Source of the DNA: Prochlorococcus sp. MIT 1300
GTDB taxonomy: Bacteria; Cyanobacteriota; Cyanobacteriia; PCC-6307; Cyanobiaceae
DNA: 64,000 nt
Direction of reading: 5' to 3'
NCBI RefSeq assembly: GCF_034092375.1
Contig: NZ_CP139302.1
Span: forward strand, 1,736,001 to 1,800,000
The notes under the pieces were generated by a model. It was not told the DNA's origin. It saw only the letters and a list, made by a program, of their open reading frames with translations, and searched no databases. Position 1 is the stretch's first letter, and every line of letters begins with the position of its first letter. The position numbers were made by a program, and so were the translations under genes. This document shows positions 20,796 to 30,078 of this stretch, piece by piece.

Positions 20796-21908
20796 ATGTT
20801 TAGTCTGCCTCGCGTTACCATCGTGTTGGGCACTCGCCCCGAGGCAATCAAACTTGCCCCAGTAATTAAGGTATTTCAGGCTTGCAAAGTTTTTAGTACA
20901 CGAGTTGTTCTTACTGGTCAACATCGAGAAATGGTTGCTCAAGTAATGGATCTTTTTGGTTTACAAGCCGATCATGATCTTGATTTGATGAAGCCACGGC
21001 AAAGTCTTACTCATGTAACTTGCTCAGCGCTTAAAGGACTTCGAGACGAATTTCGAAAGTTTCCTGCAGATTTGGTTTTGGTTCAGGGCGATACATCCAC
21101 TGCCTTTTCAGCTGCATTGGCTGCTTTTTATGAACAGATACCTGTTGGTCATGTAGAGGCGGGATTGAGAACTGAGAATTTGATGGACCCTTTTCCTGAG
21201 GAAGCTAATCGACGTTTAATTTCTCAGATCGCTAGTTTGAATTTTGCACCTACTGCTCTTTCAGCATCTAATCTTACTTCTTCGGGGGTAATAGGTGATG
21301 TTTTTATAACAGGCAACACTGTTATAGATGCACTTTTGACTATTGCTGAAATTGCAAAGCCTATTGATATTAAAGGTGCAAATTGGGAAAATCAAAGAGT
21401 CATTTTCACTACTGTGCATAGAAGAGAGAATTGGGGGGACAAACTTATTGGCATAGCTGATGGAATCAGCAGAGTCCTTGATTCTCATCACGACGTATCA
21501 TTGTTGCTGCCTCTTCACAAAAATCCAATAGTTAGGGAGCCCCTAGAAAAATATTTTGGTAATAATTCCAAAGTTTTTTTGACTGAACCCTTGTCTTATG
21601 ACCGCTTAGTAGCTGCGGTTAAAAGGTGTTGCTTGCTTCTGACAGATTCTGGTGGACTGCAGGAAGAGGCACCAGCTTTGGGTAAGCCTGTTTTAGTACT
21701 AAGAGAAACAACTGAAAGGCCTGAAGCAGTTGAAGCAGGAACGGCAGTTCTAGTTGGTACTCAGCCTGAGAAGATAGCCTCTATTGCGAATAATCTTCTG
21801 AATGACCCTAATGCATATAACTCCATGGCAAGGGTGGTCAATCCTTTTGGGGATGGGAAGGCTAGTAGACGCATACTGAAGGCTTGTCGTGGATTTCTCA
21901 ATATCTAA
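20796..21908 (+). CDS. wecB: UDP-N-acetylglucosamine 2-epimerase (non-hydrolysing)
   Basis: Interconverts UDP-GlcNAc and UDP-ManNAc for surface polysaccharides. The 370-residue protein has the family start GTRPEAIKLAPVI at about residues 12-24, LTGQHREM, GHVEAGLRTENL with the conserved Glu and Arg, TVHRREN and the UDP-binding SGGLQEEAPALGKPVLVLRE region. The second enzyme of the pathway, WecC, is not in the window. The next gene overlaps its last 20 bases, so the two are probably cotranscribed. Confidence 0.94.
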   Translation: MFSLPRVTIVLGTRPEAIKLAPVIKVFQACKVFSTRVVLTGQHREMVAQVMDLFGLQADHDLDLMKPRQSLTHVTCSALKGLRDEFRKFPADLVLVQGDTSTAFSAALAAFYEQIPVGHVEAGLRTENLMDPFPEEANRRLISQIASLNFAPTALSASNLTSSGVIGDVFITGNTVIDALLTIAEIAKPIDIKGANWENQRVIFTTVHRRENWGDKLIGIADGISRVLDSHHDVSLLLPLHKNPIVREPLEKYFGNNSKVFLTEPLSYDRLVAAVKRCCLLLTDSGGLQEEAPALGKPVLVLRETTERPEAVEAGTAVLVGTQPEKIASIANNLLNDPNAYNSMARVVNPFGDGKASRRILKACRGFLNI

Positions 21909-22440
21909 AGCGAGTTTTAGTAATTGTGGCCATTACAGATGGGTTTTAAAGCGTTCTTGGGATAATCGAAAGAAGAAAATTATTTTTGTTGGGTTAAACC
22001 CCTCTAAGGCTGATGCGTCTAAGGAAGATCCAACCCTTAGGCGGCTTATAGGATTTTCGGATTCTTGGGGATACGGTTGTCTTGTGGTGGTGAACTTATT
22101 TGGTCGAGTCAGCAGTTCTCCACTTTCTCTTAGGCAATGTAAGGATCCAATTGGATTAGAAAATGATCAATATCTCACCAGGTTGATTAAAAAATGGTCT
22201 TCAAGTGCCAAATGGGATCTTTGGCTTGGTTGGGGTGAAGGAGGTACGTGGCGGGGACGTCATTTTGACTTAATTGACTTGATTGCAAGCTATATGCAGG
22301 AACGTATTTGCTCGGTTCCATATGGGTTAGGTCCAATGGCTTTAGGATTGACCGCAAAAGGACACCCTCGACATCCTTTATATATTCCTAAAGGAACTTT
22401 TCTGAAGCCTTACCCTATTTCTATTAGCACTTACAAGTAG
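21889..22440 (+). CDS. DUF1643 family protein
   Basis: A 183-residue protein of the DUF1643 family, recognised by the IIFVGLNPSKADASKEDPTL stretch near residue 31, the following RRLIGFSDSWGYGCLVVVNL segment and the Trp-rich WGEGGTW region. The fold and function are unknown; a nucleotide- or nucleic-acid-related role is sometimes guessed for the family but not shown. The GTG start at 21889 lies inside the 3' end of wecB (20-base overlap), which suggests translational coupling. Members of this family occur sporadically in bacteria, so transfer is possible, but codon use looks like the neighbours. Confidence 0.8.
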   Translation: MDFSISKASFSNCGHYRWVLKRSWDNRKKKIIFVGLNPSKADASKEDPTLRRLIGFSDSWGYGCLVVVNLFGRVSSSPLSLRQCKDPIGLENDQYLTRLIKKWSSSAKWDLWLGWGEGGTWRGRHFDLIDLIASYMQERICSVPYGLGPMALGLTAKGHPRHPLYIPKGTFLKPYPISISTYK

Positions 22441-22632
22441 CCATTCTTGGAGATAGAACTTTTGAAGACTTAAGAAATTTTAATTGCTTGCAACTTTCAA
22501 GATGGTTTTAAAAAGATTCTTTAGAGTTCATACAAGAAAGATGTTCATTCGACTTCCTTGTTTAGTTTTTAATAGGTATAAAGTGAGATCATTAATGCCT
22601 TCTGGTTTGAGGTTTGGTTAACGTGCACCCAG

Positions 22633-22665
22633 AAAAAAACCAGGAAGCCTATTTATACCTTCCTG
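22633..22665 (-). terminator. hairpin with a U tract on the minus strand (possible terminator)
   Basis: CAGGAAG at 22641-22647 pairs with CTTCCTG at 22659-22665 over an 11-base loop, and seven A residues lie just before it on the plus strand. Read on the minus strand this is a stem followed by a U tract. No minus-strand gene is known just upstream, so it may end antisense transcripts from the antiporter gene, or be chance. The rest of the 22441-22693 spacer shows nothing I can identify. Confidence 0.35.
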
Positions 22666-22693
22666 TCATTGCAATTAATTTTGTCAACTGTTT

Positions 22694-23941
22694 ATGACGC
22701 CTGAGCGGTTAGGTCTGCTATGGGGTATCACCGTCTTTGCAGGCGCAGGTGCACGACTTTTGGCGGCCTTAACAGGCTTGCCAGGAGTAGTGCTTTTATT
22801 GTTATCTGGTTTGCTCATTGGACGTTCTGGCTTTGGGTTGGTAGAGCCATTGGATCTGGGACAGGGACTGGAAACAATTGTTGGCCTGTTAGTAAGTCTT
22901 GTTCTTTTTGATGGTGGTCTAAACCTTCGTCTTCCTGGGGAGACCATTAAGAACACAGTTTTGCGAATTTCAGTAATTCGCCTTGTGGTTTCTTTGGCAG
23001 CAGGTTTGTTGGCTGCGCATTGGCTGGCCGGATTGGGTTGGTCAGTTGCAGCTGTATACAGTGCAATTGTTCTTGCTACTGGACCAACTGTTGTAACTCC
23101 GTTGGTACAACAAATTCGTTTGGCGTCGCCTTTGGGTGATGTTTTAGAGGCAGAGGGCTTGGTTTTGGAACCAGTAGGAGCAGTTTTGGCCCTACTGCTT
23201 TTGGAATTATTGCTTGGAGATTTGCATGGTTGGAGAGAAGTCGCTTTTGGCCTTTTGGCGCGGCTTGGGGGAGGCGTGCTTATGGGTTCAGCAGCTGGTT
23301 GGCTTCTTTCTGAGGCACTACGTAGAGTCAAACCTGATCGGTCCGTTGGGCTGAGATTGCAAATCACATTGGGTGTTCTGTTTCTTCTGTACGGGATTTG
23401 TGAATGGCTTTTGCCTGAGTCGGGTTTGCCTGCCTCAGTCGCTGCAGGGGTTGTGGTTGGACGTAGGCCGGCTACTGAAGCAAACCAATTGGATCTTCTG
23501 ATTAGAGAACTTGCAAGGCTGGCTATCACTATGCTTTTCCCCTTGCTTGCAGCAGATGTATCTTGGGCAGAACTCAGCCCATTGGGGTGGGGTGGTGTCA
23601 CCTGTGTGTTGACATTAATGGTGATAGTTAGGCCTGCTGCAGTTAGTTTGGCGACTTTTGGGTTGCCCTTAGACCTAAGACAGAAATTGTTTTTAGGTTG
23701 GTTAGCTCCTCGGGGAATCGTTACTGCAGCTGTTGCTTCATTGTTTTCAATTCGCCTAGAGCAAGCAGGGATCTTGGGTGCAGGGCGGCTTCAAGGTTTG
23801 GTGTTCTTAACCATTTTGATGACAGTGGGTATTCAAGGGTTAACAGCTCAGCCATTAGCTAGGGCCCTTGGATTATTGGCTCCAGAAGATTCTTCAGAGG
23901 AAGCGCCTGAGTCTGGTTCGATCCTTCCCGGCCCTAGCTAG
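22694..23941 (+). CDS. cation:proton antiporter (CPA1/NhaP type)
   Basis: A 415-residue membrane protein with about twelve hydrophobic segments that exchanges Na+ or K+ for protons. It has the [10 protein letters not shown] motif near residue 70, the [10 protein letters not shown] motif near residue 127 that marks the CPA1 family (in place of the ND or DD of NhaA and CPA2), a [15 protein letters not shown] stretch near residue 335, and a Ser/Glu-rich cytoplasmic tail. Ion choice cannot be read; a role in sodium balance in sea water is a fair inference. Its 3' end overlaps gltX on the other strand by 48 bases. Confidence 0.9.
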   Translation: MTPERLGLLWGITVFAGAGARLLAALTGLPGVVLLLLSGLLIGRSGFGLVEPLDLGQGLETIVGLLVSLVLFDGGLNLRLPGETIKNTVLRISVIRLVVSLAAGLLAAHWLAGLGWSVAAVYSAIVLATGPTVVTPLVQQIRLASPLGDVLEAEGLVLEPVGAVLALLLLELLLGDLHGWREVAFGLLARLGGGVLMGSAAGWLLSEALRRVKPDRSVGLRLQITLGVLFLLYGICEWLLPESGLPASVAAGVVVGRRPATEANQLDLLIRELARLAITMLFPLLAADVSWAELSPLGWGGVTCVLTLMVIVRPAAVSLATFGLPLDLRQKLFLGWLAPRGIVTAAVASLFSIRLEQAGILGAGRLQGLVFLTILMTVGIQGLTAQPLARALGLLAPEDSSEEAPESGSILPGPS

Positions 23942-25324
23942 TAGTCCCCAAGTAGTTATTAAGTCAGGACCTTGTAAGCATCCAAGAAGGGCAGCTCTAA
24001 GACTTTTCATGACTACACCTTTCTTTACTCCTGCAGATTCTGCGGCAACTTTTAAAAGCTCTTTAGCCTTTTGATTTTCCCTGCCATCCCAAGGATTTTT
24101 CTCAAGTTCTTGCAGAAGACCTCTAATAGATTGTTGCCCCTCATTTGTTTGAAGTTGCTTTGATCCATCAGGGAGGAGATTTGGCTCCTCGAAAAAAGGC
24201 CGAGACAGTTCTAATCCATCGGTAAGTAGCGTAAGAGAAGGGCTGATCAACTCCAAAAGGTCTTTGCTCCAGGACTTATCTGGTATCTCCCAGCCAGCTG
24301 CAATCCAAAGAGGAATAATCTCCTGTAGTAGTTTTTCCGGAGACCATTCATGTAAGACTTGCGCGTTTAACCAGTTCAGTTTGTCCCAGTCAAATTTAGC
24401 CCCAGCTTTATTAACTCTTGAGAAGTTGAAGACGGAAGAGACTTCTTTCAGACTAAACCTTTCTCCCATTCCTTCTGGTGCCGACCACCCAAGAAGTGTC
24501 ATGTAATTAGCTAGTGCCTCGGATGTATATCCCATGTTTTTAAATTCGCTTATAGAGGTAACTCCATCTCTTTTAGAAAGTTTTCTACCCTCTGAATTTA
24601 GGATTAAAGGGGTGTGAGCAAATTCAGGGATTTGAATGCCTAAAGCTTTATAAATCAGTATTTGTTTTGCAGTATTAGAGATGTGATCCTCTCCTCTGAT
24701 TACATGTGTAATGTTCATTGAGGCATCATCAATTACTACAACAAGGTTGTACAGAGGATCTCCTATCTCATCAGCTTGGGCACGTCTTGCAATGACCATG
24801 TCACCTCCAAGATCTGCTCCTTTCCAACTCATGTGGCCTCGGATGAGATCATCCCAGGCAATTATGGATTGTTCTTCTATGCGGAATCTCACCACAGCCG
24901 TTCTTCCCTCGGCCTTAAAGGTTGTTTCTTCTTTATTAGATAAATTTCTATGGCGGTTGTCGTAGCGAGGCGGCTGACCGCGAAGTTTTTGAAGCGTACG
25001 CATTTCAGCAAGTTCTTCTTCCGTGGCATAGCACCGATAGGCAAAGCCTTGGTCTAGTAATTTTTGGATCCCTTGTTTGTGTTCTTTAACGCGCTCGCTT
25101 TGGATAATTGGGGTTTCGTCCCAAGAAAGGCCAAGCCATTTCAGACCTTCAAGAATATTTTCTGTGAACTCAGGCTTAGATCTCTCTTTATCTGTGTCTT
25201 CAATCCGAAGAAGGAACTTTCCCCCTTCATTGGCAGCAAAAAGCCAATTGAACAATGCCGTTCTGGCTGTACCTATATGGAGCGTACCTGTAGGACTAGG
25301 AGCGAGCCTTACTCGGACCTTCAC
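23894..25324 (-). CDS. gltX: glutamyl-tRNA synthetase
   Basis: Class I synthetase that charges tRNA-Glu, which in this organism also feeds tetrapyrrole synthesis through glutamyl-tRNA reductase and hemL. The 476-residue product has [20 protein letters not shown] near the N-terminus (HIGT is the HIGH box) and KLSKRDG as the KMSKS box. I place the start at GTG 25322-25324, before Lys-Val-Arg-Val-Arg, because a longer frame would run into tRNA-Asp, which ends 21 bases upstream. Synthetase and tRNA are therefore probably transcribed together, with the tRNA cut out by RNase P and 3' processing. Confidence 0.96.
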   Translation of the reverse strand: MKVRVRLAPSPTGTLHIGTARTALFNWLFAANEGGKFLLRIEDTDKERSKPEFTENILEGLKWLGLSWDETPIIQSERVKEHKQGIQKLLDQGFAYRCYATEEELAEMRTLQKLRGQPPRYDNRHRNLSNKEETTFKAEGRTAVVRFRIEEQSIIAWDDLIRGHMSWKGADLGGDMVIARRAQADEIGDPLYNLVVVIDDASMNITHVIRGEDHISNTAKQILIYKALGIQIPEFAHTPLILNSEGRKLSKRDGVTSISEFKNMGYTSEALANYMTLLGWSAPEGMGERFSLKEVSSVFNFSRVNKAGAKFDWDKLNWLNAQVLHEWSPEKLLQEIIPLWIAAGWEIPDKSWSKDLLELISPSLTLLTDGLELSRPFFEEPNLLPDGSKQLQTNEGQQSIRGLLQELEKNPWDGRENQKAKELLKVAAESAGVKKGVVMKSLRAALLGCLQGPDLITTWGLLARAGKDRTRLRRFL

Positions 25325-25345
25325 AATGCTTCTCTCTATTGATAA

Positions 25346-25419
25346 CGGGACCGACGGGGTTCGAACCCGCAACTTCCGCCGTGACAGGGCGGTGCTCTAA
25401 CCAGTTGAACTACGGTCCC
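25346..25419 (-). tRNA. tRNA-Asp (GUC)
   Basis: The minus strand folds into a complete cloverleaf: acceptor GGGACCG with CGGTCCC, D arm with GTTCAACTGGTTAGAGCAC, anticodon stem CCGCC/GGCGG around CTGTCAC, T arm GCGGGTTCGAACCCCG, and discriminator G at 25346. The anticodon GTC reads Asp codons. CCA is not encoded. It lies 21 bases upstream of gltX. Confidence 0.97.
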
Positions 25420-25555
25420 AGGGTTATTGATCCATTAGTCAGCTGACCAGATGGATTGCCCTTTTGTCGACAAAGCGACCAAAGAAGTATCAACCTATGC
25501 CCTGCCCTCCGTCAACTTCAAGGTGTTTTCTGTGATTTCTGTCAGTGTTTAGCCA

Positions 25556-25735
25556 ATGGCATTAAATGCAGAAAAAAACAGTTTTGAGGCTTTCTTGGGC
25601 CGTATAAGAACCTACATTCATTTAATGAATTTCTTAGGTGGCTTAAAAATTGAAAAAATATTTTTCATTAAAATCTTCTCTTGCTCGACTTTTGCAAGAG
25701 TTGATGAGCGTTTTAAAGGGTTGTTGGCGATTTGA
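25556..25735 (+). CDS. possible small open reading frame, 59 codons (weak)
   Basis: The 330-base spacer between tRNA-Asp and the next gene holds one plus-strand frame from ATG 25556 to TGA 25735. Its product would be basic and hydrophobic with many Phe and Ile, which any AT-rich spacer can give. No good ribosome binding site is visible and I recognise no family. The rest of the spacer shows nothing. I list it only so that the stretch is described. Confidence 0.2.
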   Translation: MALNAEKNSFEAFLGRIRTYIHLMNFLGGLKIEKIFFIKIFSCSTFARVDERFKGLLAI

Positions 25736-25749
25736 GGGGAATTATTCCC

Positions 25750-25938
25750 TCAAGGTCTGAAACCTGCTGGCTCAATAAGTCTGACTTGATTACCTCGTGC
25801 AGTGAATTCGCGGCCTTGATCGCTTTGGACCACAACGCGACCACCAGATTTGACTCGTATAACGCGTGCACGAACCCAACCGAGAGCGGCTGACTCGAGC
25901 ACCTTCACGACATCACCAGGTTGAAGATCCAACTCCAT
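25750..25938 (-). CDS. small conserved cyanobacterial protein, SH3-like beta fold (unknown)
   Basis: A 62-residue protein starting at ATG 25936-25938 with MELDLQPGDVVKVLESAALG and continuing as alternating short beta strands with Arg, Val and Gly (ARVIRVKSGGRVVVQSDQGR), ending in Arg-Pro. The pattern suggests a small beta barrel of the SH3 or KOW type. The longer frame upstream runs into tRNA-Trp and is rejected. It sits between tRNA-Trp and tRNA-Asp on the same strand. Its function is unknown; a nucleic-acid or ribosome role is only a guess from the fold and neighbours. Confidence 0.75.
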   Translation of the reverse strand: MELDLQPGDVVKVLESAALGWVRARVIRVKSGGRVVVQSDQGREFTARGNQVRLIEPAGFRP

Positions 25939-25974
25939 TCTCAAAACTAGGAAACTGCAGGAAGGGGCATCGGA

Positions 25975-26047
25975 CGCGCCGTGGAGGACTCGAACCCCCG
26001 ACATCAGGTTTTGGAGACCTGCGTTCTACCAACTGAACTAACGGCGC
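25975..26047 (-). tRNA. tRNA-Trp (CCA)
   Basis: The minus strand gives acceptor GCGCCGT with ACGGCGC, D arm TAGTTCAGTTGGTAGAACG, anticodon stem CAGGT/ACCTG around CTCCAAA, and T arm GGGGGTTCGAGTCCTCC, with discriminator G. The anticodon CCA reads UGG. The 3' CCA is not encoded. It lies between rplS and a small gene on the same strand. Confidence 0.96.
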
Positions 26048-26111
26048 ATGGGATTTGTCTCGTGAAAAATCGCCAGAGACGACGGCATTTGGATTGAACG
26101 AGGCCGTAACC

Positions 26112-26588
26112 TCAGCGGTCGAAGCGCTGCTTAACGCGGGTGGCTTTGCCAACCCGCTCCCGCAGATAGAAAAGCTTCGCCCTACGGACTTTACCGCGAC
26201 GCTCAACTTTTATGGAAGCAACCTGCGGGCTATGCAGCATGAATATACGCTCTACTCCAATTCCTTGGAAGATCCGACGAACTGTAATGGTTTCATTTAG
26301 CCCTCCATTGCGTTTAGAGATAACCACTCCTTCATAGGGCTGAACGCGCTCTTTGTTGCCCTCGCTAATTCTGACGCCAACCTTGACAGTATCTCCAACA
26401 TAAATTTCAGGAAGGCTGTCTTTTTGCTGGGCTTGTTCGAATTCCCTTACAAGATCAACTCCACTGACCTTTGCTGAATCCAGCGTTTTAGTTTTAGAAG
26501 CCACCTCTGAGGAATTGGCCGACTCCTTCTCAGGTGCTTTCTTACTTGTTTCCTCCTGAATGGAGGTGTCTTTTGAATCAGCAGCCAT
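26112..26588 (-). CDS. rplS: 50S ribosomal protein L19
   Basis: Ribosomal protein at the interface of the two subunits. The last ~115 residues are a typical L19, with [40 protein letters not shown] and the basic end [20 protein letters not shown]. The first ~42 residues are an extra, low-complexity extension rich in Ser, Lys and Glu, which is longer than in most bacteria but common in marine picocyanobacteria. The gene is followed on the same strand by tRNA-Trp after 64 bases. Confidence 0.97.
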   Translation of the reverse strand: MAADSKDTSIQEETSKKAPEKESANSSEVASKTKTLDSAKVSGVDLVREFEQAQQKDSLPEIYVGDTVKVGVRISEGNKERVQPYEGVVISKRNGGLNETITVRRIFQGIGVERIFMLHSPQVASIKVERRGKVRRAKLFYLRERVGKATRVKQRFDR

Positions 26589-27051
26589 CCCAGATCAAAA
26601 TTATTTCACCAAACGACAATTGTAACTGCTCATTAATCCATCTATGAAAGTTTTGCACTTCTTGCTTTGGCGAGAATTGTCTCGACTATCAGGTTTGAAC
26701 CTGTATGAGCATCAAGATCAGCTCAAGGGCATTGATGAAAACAAAAACGACTTCTCCTTTAGCCCCAGGTAACTAGCCTTAATGAATTGCCATTAATCAA
26801 TCAACTTGGTCTCCAGAAAGCTTCCCGCAGTTTTTAGGGAATAGGTCTGCCCTGCCTTAGGAGAGACTGACTAGAAGAGGGGGGAGAATCGCAAATGGAA
26901 TTAGTCATAGATGGAGTGAATGGCTTGTTTGAACCAACTCATCGAGACCCTGTTTTGCTAATTGTTGAGAATGATGAGAGGGGTTATTGGACTTAATGTG
27001 AATGATGACCAACAATTAGCAGTAGATAGTTTTAGTTTTCACCAAGGCAAT
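26589..27051. other. spacer between rplS and map, no gene identified
   Basis: About 460 bases between the divergent starts of rplS and map. Short frames of 42 codons (from ATG 26644) and 33 codons (from ATG 26895) exist on the plus strand, but neither has a recognisable sequence. The map frame is open for 30 codons upstream of the chosen start without homology. The stretch should hold the promoters of both genes. Confidence 0.5.
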
Positions 27052-27891
27052 ATGAAACTCTTTGCTGATTTGCTGGCTGCCAGCTCCTCAGGTCGTCTGG
27101 ACTCTGCAGGGCCATCAATACAAAAACGCAGGGGAGTCGAAATTAAGTCTGCAAGAGAGGTCGAAATCATGCGGAAGGCTAGTGAAATAGTCGCCACAGT
27201 ATTGAGAGAGATCAACTTAATGGCTGAACCTGGTCTTAGTACTGGTGATTTAGATGCTTTTGCGGAACGACGTATACGCGAAATGGGGGCTGTCCCAAGT
27301 TTTAAGGGTTATCACGGTTTCCCTGGGAGTATCTGCGCAAGTATTAATGATGAAGTTGTGCATGGGATTCCCAGCAATAAAAGAATTATCCGAAAGGGTG
27401 ATTTACTCAAGGTAGATACAGGTGCATATTTTGATGGCTATCACGGAGATAGTTGCATCACAATATGTATTGGAGATGTCCCTTCTCCTGGTGACAGATT
27501 GAGTCGTGTTGCTAAAGAAGCTTTAATGGCAGGACTCTCAAAAATTAAAGCTAATAACACTCTTTTAGATATTGCGGGAGCAATTGAGGATCATGTTTTA
27601 AAAAATGGATTTAGTGTTGTAGAGGATTACACTGGCCATGGGGTAGGACGTAACCTTCATGAAGAACCTTCCGTATTTAATTTTCGCACTAATGACCTGC
27701 CTAATCTAACTCTTAGACCGGGCATGACATTGGCTGTTGAGCCTATATTAAATGCTGGTAAAAAGGATTGTCGGACTCTTAAAGATAGATGGACTGTAGT
27801 TACTAAAGATAAAAGTCTTTCTGCTCAATGGGAGCATACAATCTTGGTTACTTCAGATGGTTGTGAGATACTTACGGATAGAGGTGATTAG
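27052..27891 (+). CDS. map: methionine aminopeptidase, type I
   Basis: Removes the initiator Met from nascent proteins. The 279-residue product from ATG 27052 shows the five metal ligands of the pita-bread fold: Asp122 and Asp133 (in [15 protein letters not shown]), His196 (YTGHGVGR), Glu in AVEPIL and Glu in QWEHT. The first ~28 residues form a variable extension. The frame is open 30 codons upstream, but that part has no similarity to the family. Its last four bases overlap the convergent SDR gene. Confidence 0.95.
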   Translation: MKLFADLLAASSSGRLDSAGPSIQKRRGVEIKSAREVEIMRKASEIVATVLREINLMAEPGLSTGDLDAFAERRIREMGAVPSFKGYHGFPGSICASINDEVVHGIPSNKRIIRKGDLLKVDTGAYFDGYHGDSCITICIGDVPSPGDRLSRVAKEALMAGLSKIKANNTLLDIAGAIEDHVLKNGFSVVEDYTGHGVGRNLHEEPSVFNFRTNDLPNLTLRPGMTLAVEPILNAGKKDCRTLKDRWTVVTKDKSLSAQWEHTILVTSDGCEILTDRGD

Positions 27892-28664
27892 AATTCTGAA
27901 TTTTTTTCTTTTAATTCAAGGCTAGATAGAGACCTTGTGTATATAGACCTAATAAGCTCAACCAATGGCATTATTATATATGTCAAAGGATTTGGCGTAA
28001 CTATTATTAAGTTCAGCCCTAGTCCAGCTTGGAAAATGATTTGATCAGCTACCCAGTTGGAGGGCATTACTCCTATTGGGTTCAGCTTAGATCGAAAAGG
28101 ACCAAGGATTAATTTTCTGACTCTAATGGATTTTCTTTTTTGATTGCTTAAGTTATTCCAGTAAATACTTACTAAATTTCCTAGCAATCTTTTGCTTAGT
28201 TCATAAGCAGGACTTAAGGCTGGCTGGATCTCGGCTTCGGATGTATTTACCCATATTTCACGGCTTCTATCTTGATGATTTTGTGTAAGGTTGGCTTGTT
28301 CAAATAATTCAATCAATCTCCAACTGCTTAGTGCATTAATCTCAAGAGCACTATTTATATCAGCAGGACTTTGTTTCCCTTTTGGATTTACCCCATGATT
28401 TAAAATAAGTATGTCTAGCTTTTTAAGAGTCTCTTGTAGTAATTGCTCTTCCCCACATTCCCATTGAATCCATTCTTGAGGCCCTTGATGTTGAGCCTTA
28501 AGTTGTAAAGCTGACCCATGAGTTAAACCTATTACAAAAGCACCTTTCTCTTGAAGTTTTTTGCTAAGTGCTGAACCTAATTCACCTGTGGCACCTGTTA
28601 TGCCTATTCGACATCCTTCCAGTTTATTTTTATCAAAATAGGAATGCTTCAATGTTAGCATCAA
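27888..28664 (-). CDS. SDR-family protein, C-terminal hydrophobic region
   Basis: A 258-residue short-chain dehydrogenase-like protein. It has the nucleotide motif [13 protein letters not shown] near residue 21, NHGVNPKGK in place of the usual NNAG, and Tyr-x3-Lys (YELSK) near residue 178, so the catalytic pair is kept. The C-terminal part (ITPN, then [17 protein letters not shown]) is hydrophobic and may bind the membrane. Substrate unknown. The start could be either of two adjacent Met codons. It overlaps the end of map by four bases, tail to tail. Confidence 0.75.
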   Translation of the reverse strand: MMLTLKHSYFDKNKLEGCRIGITGATGELGSALSKKLQEKGAFVIGLTHGSALQLKAQHQGPQEWIQWECGEEQLLQETLKKLDILILNHGVNPKGKQSPADINSALEINALSSWRLIELFEQANLTQNHQDRSREIWVNTSEAEIQPALSPAYELSKRLLGNLVSIYWNNLSNQKRKSIRVRKLILGPFRSKLNPIGVMPSNWVADQIIFQAGLGLNLIIVTPNPLTYIIMPLVELIRSIYTRSLSSLELKEKNSEF

Positions 28665-28957
28665 CCTTCAAGTTGACTTTGAGTTTCTTGGAAGAAAATT
28701 CAGGCAGTTGTGAAATGCGCTTTGTCTCTTGAGTCTGGGATTACAAACCATTATGTGTGATAGTACTTGAGCAGGCATGACAAAGGTTGAAGATGCTGCA
28801 ATAGGTTTTGTAGTCAACCGCTTAGAGGGAGAGCGTTAATTTAGACCTTCTACTGATTACTCAAGCTGTAGTTTGGTCCTTAAGAGCTTTTTAGGGATTG
28901 AGGAGTTTGAAGTTAATGTCTAAAATTTGTGGAGGTTAATGGTTAGGGAGTCCGGTC

Positions 28958-30055
28958 ATGGGCAAGACCTTGATGATCGGATCATGTGAGCCTTTTAGTG
29001 GTAAATCTGCCCTTGTGCTTGGGATAGCTCGTCATATCCTTGCTTCTAATCAAGGAATAAGGTTTGGGAAGCCTTTGGCTACGAGCATTGAGAGGATTGA
29101 AAATAGAGAAGGCTGCCCTAATCCATTAATTGATGATGATGTTCGTTTTGTAGGCGAGACCCTTGGACTTGGAGAAGAAAACCTCATTCCTTCTCTTCAT
29201 TTACTGGAGCCAGGTAAAACAGATGTTCGCCTTCAAGAGGCCAACCTAGATGCTGGGAAGCGATTTGATGAGTTTTGCGAGAAGCTTCTTGCTCCTTTTG
29301 AAGGGGTCACACTTCTAGAGGCAGCTGGAAGCCTCCATGAAGGACTGTTGTTTGGTCTAAGTCTTGATCAACTGGCTGTTGGTCTAGATGCGCAAGTTTT
29401 GCTTGTGCATCTATGGGAAGACAGTAGGAGTGTTGATGCCTTACTAGCTGCTAGGGATCAGTTGGGAGAAAGATTGTTGGGTATTGTCTTGAATGCGGTA
29501 ACCCCTGATGAAGTAGAAGATATAAAGACATCAGTGACACCTTGTTTGGATGCTCTTGGGATGAGAGTTTTTGGTGTCATGCCAAGATCACCCTTGCTTC
29601 GGAGCGTAACTGTTGGAGAGTTGGTGAGAAGGCTCAAAGCCAGAGTTATTTGCTGTTCTGAAAAACTCGAACTGATGGTTGAGACATTGAGTATTGGGGC
29701 TATGAATGTCAATTCAGCCATGGAGTTTTTTCGTAGACGTAGGAATATGGCTGTTGTAACAGGCGCTGACCGTACTGATATTCAGTTAGCCGCTTTGGAA
29801 GCTTCTACTCAATGCTTAATACTTACAGGCGCTGGAGAGCCATTGCCTCAACTAATTAATAGGGCCGAAGAGCTAGAGGTGCCATTGTTGAAGGTGGATA
29901 CTGACACTTTGGCCACAGTTGAGGTTATAGAGCATGCATTTGGTCATGTTCGTTTGCATGAAACGGTTAAGGCCACCTATGCATTCAGGCTGGTTGACGA
30001 GCATTGTGACCTTAAAAGTCTTTTTGAGATTCTCGAAATTTCCTGCAGTATTTAA
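28958..30055 (+). CDS. BioD-like/DRTGG-domain protein (phosphotransacetylase N-terminal type)
   Basis: A 365-residue protein with a dethiobiotin-synthetase-like P-loop domain (GSCEPFSGKSALVLG, about residues 8-22), an LLEAAGSLHEGLLFGLSLDQ segment like the BioD substrate loop, and a C-terminal DRTGG domain (residues ~215-330). This is the architecture of the N-terminal regulatory half of long phosphate acetyltransferases, but the catalytic PTA_PTB part is missing, so the protein should not make acetyl phosphate. A sensing or ligase-like role is possible. The next gene starts 23 bases later and is probably cotranscribed. Confidence 0.8.
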   Translation: MGKTLMIGSCEPFSGKSALVLGIARHILASNQGIRFGKPLATSIERIENREGCPNPLIDDDVRFVGETLGLGEENLIPSLHLLEPGKTDVRLQEANLDAGKRFDEFCEKLLAPFEGVTLLEAAGSLHEGLLFGLSLDQLAVGLDAQVLLVHLWEDSRSVDALLAARDQLGERLLGIVLNAVTPDEVEDIKTSVTPCLDALGMRVFGVMPRSPLLRSVTVGELVRRLKARVICCSEKLELMVETLSIGAMNVNSAMEFFRRRRNMAVVTGADRTDIQLAALEASTQCLILTGAGEPLPQLINRAEELEVPLLKVDTDTLATVEVIEHAFGHVRLHETVKATYAFRLVDEHCDLKSLFEILEISCSI

Positions 30056-30078
30056 GAACGCTGCTAGCTTCAAAAAAG

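Noticed and set aside
22684-23601. 305-codon minus-strand frame inside the antiporter gene
   Set aside because: Its product is rich in Pro, Ser, Thr, Arg and Lys without any fold pattern, while the plus strand gives a clear 12-helix antiporter. It arises from the low-stop codon use of the membrane protein gene.
25325-25372. Longer gltX start
   Set aside because: It would begin inside tRNA-Asp; the family start is at Val-Lys-Val-Arg-Val-Arg-Leu-Ala.
25939-26004. Longer start of the 62-residue protein
   Set aside because: The extra codons run into tRNA-Trp and have no coding look.
26644-26772. 42-codon plus-strand frame upstream of map
   Set aside because: Polar tail without any family pattern; chance frames of this size are common in AT-rich spacers.
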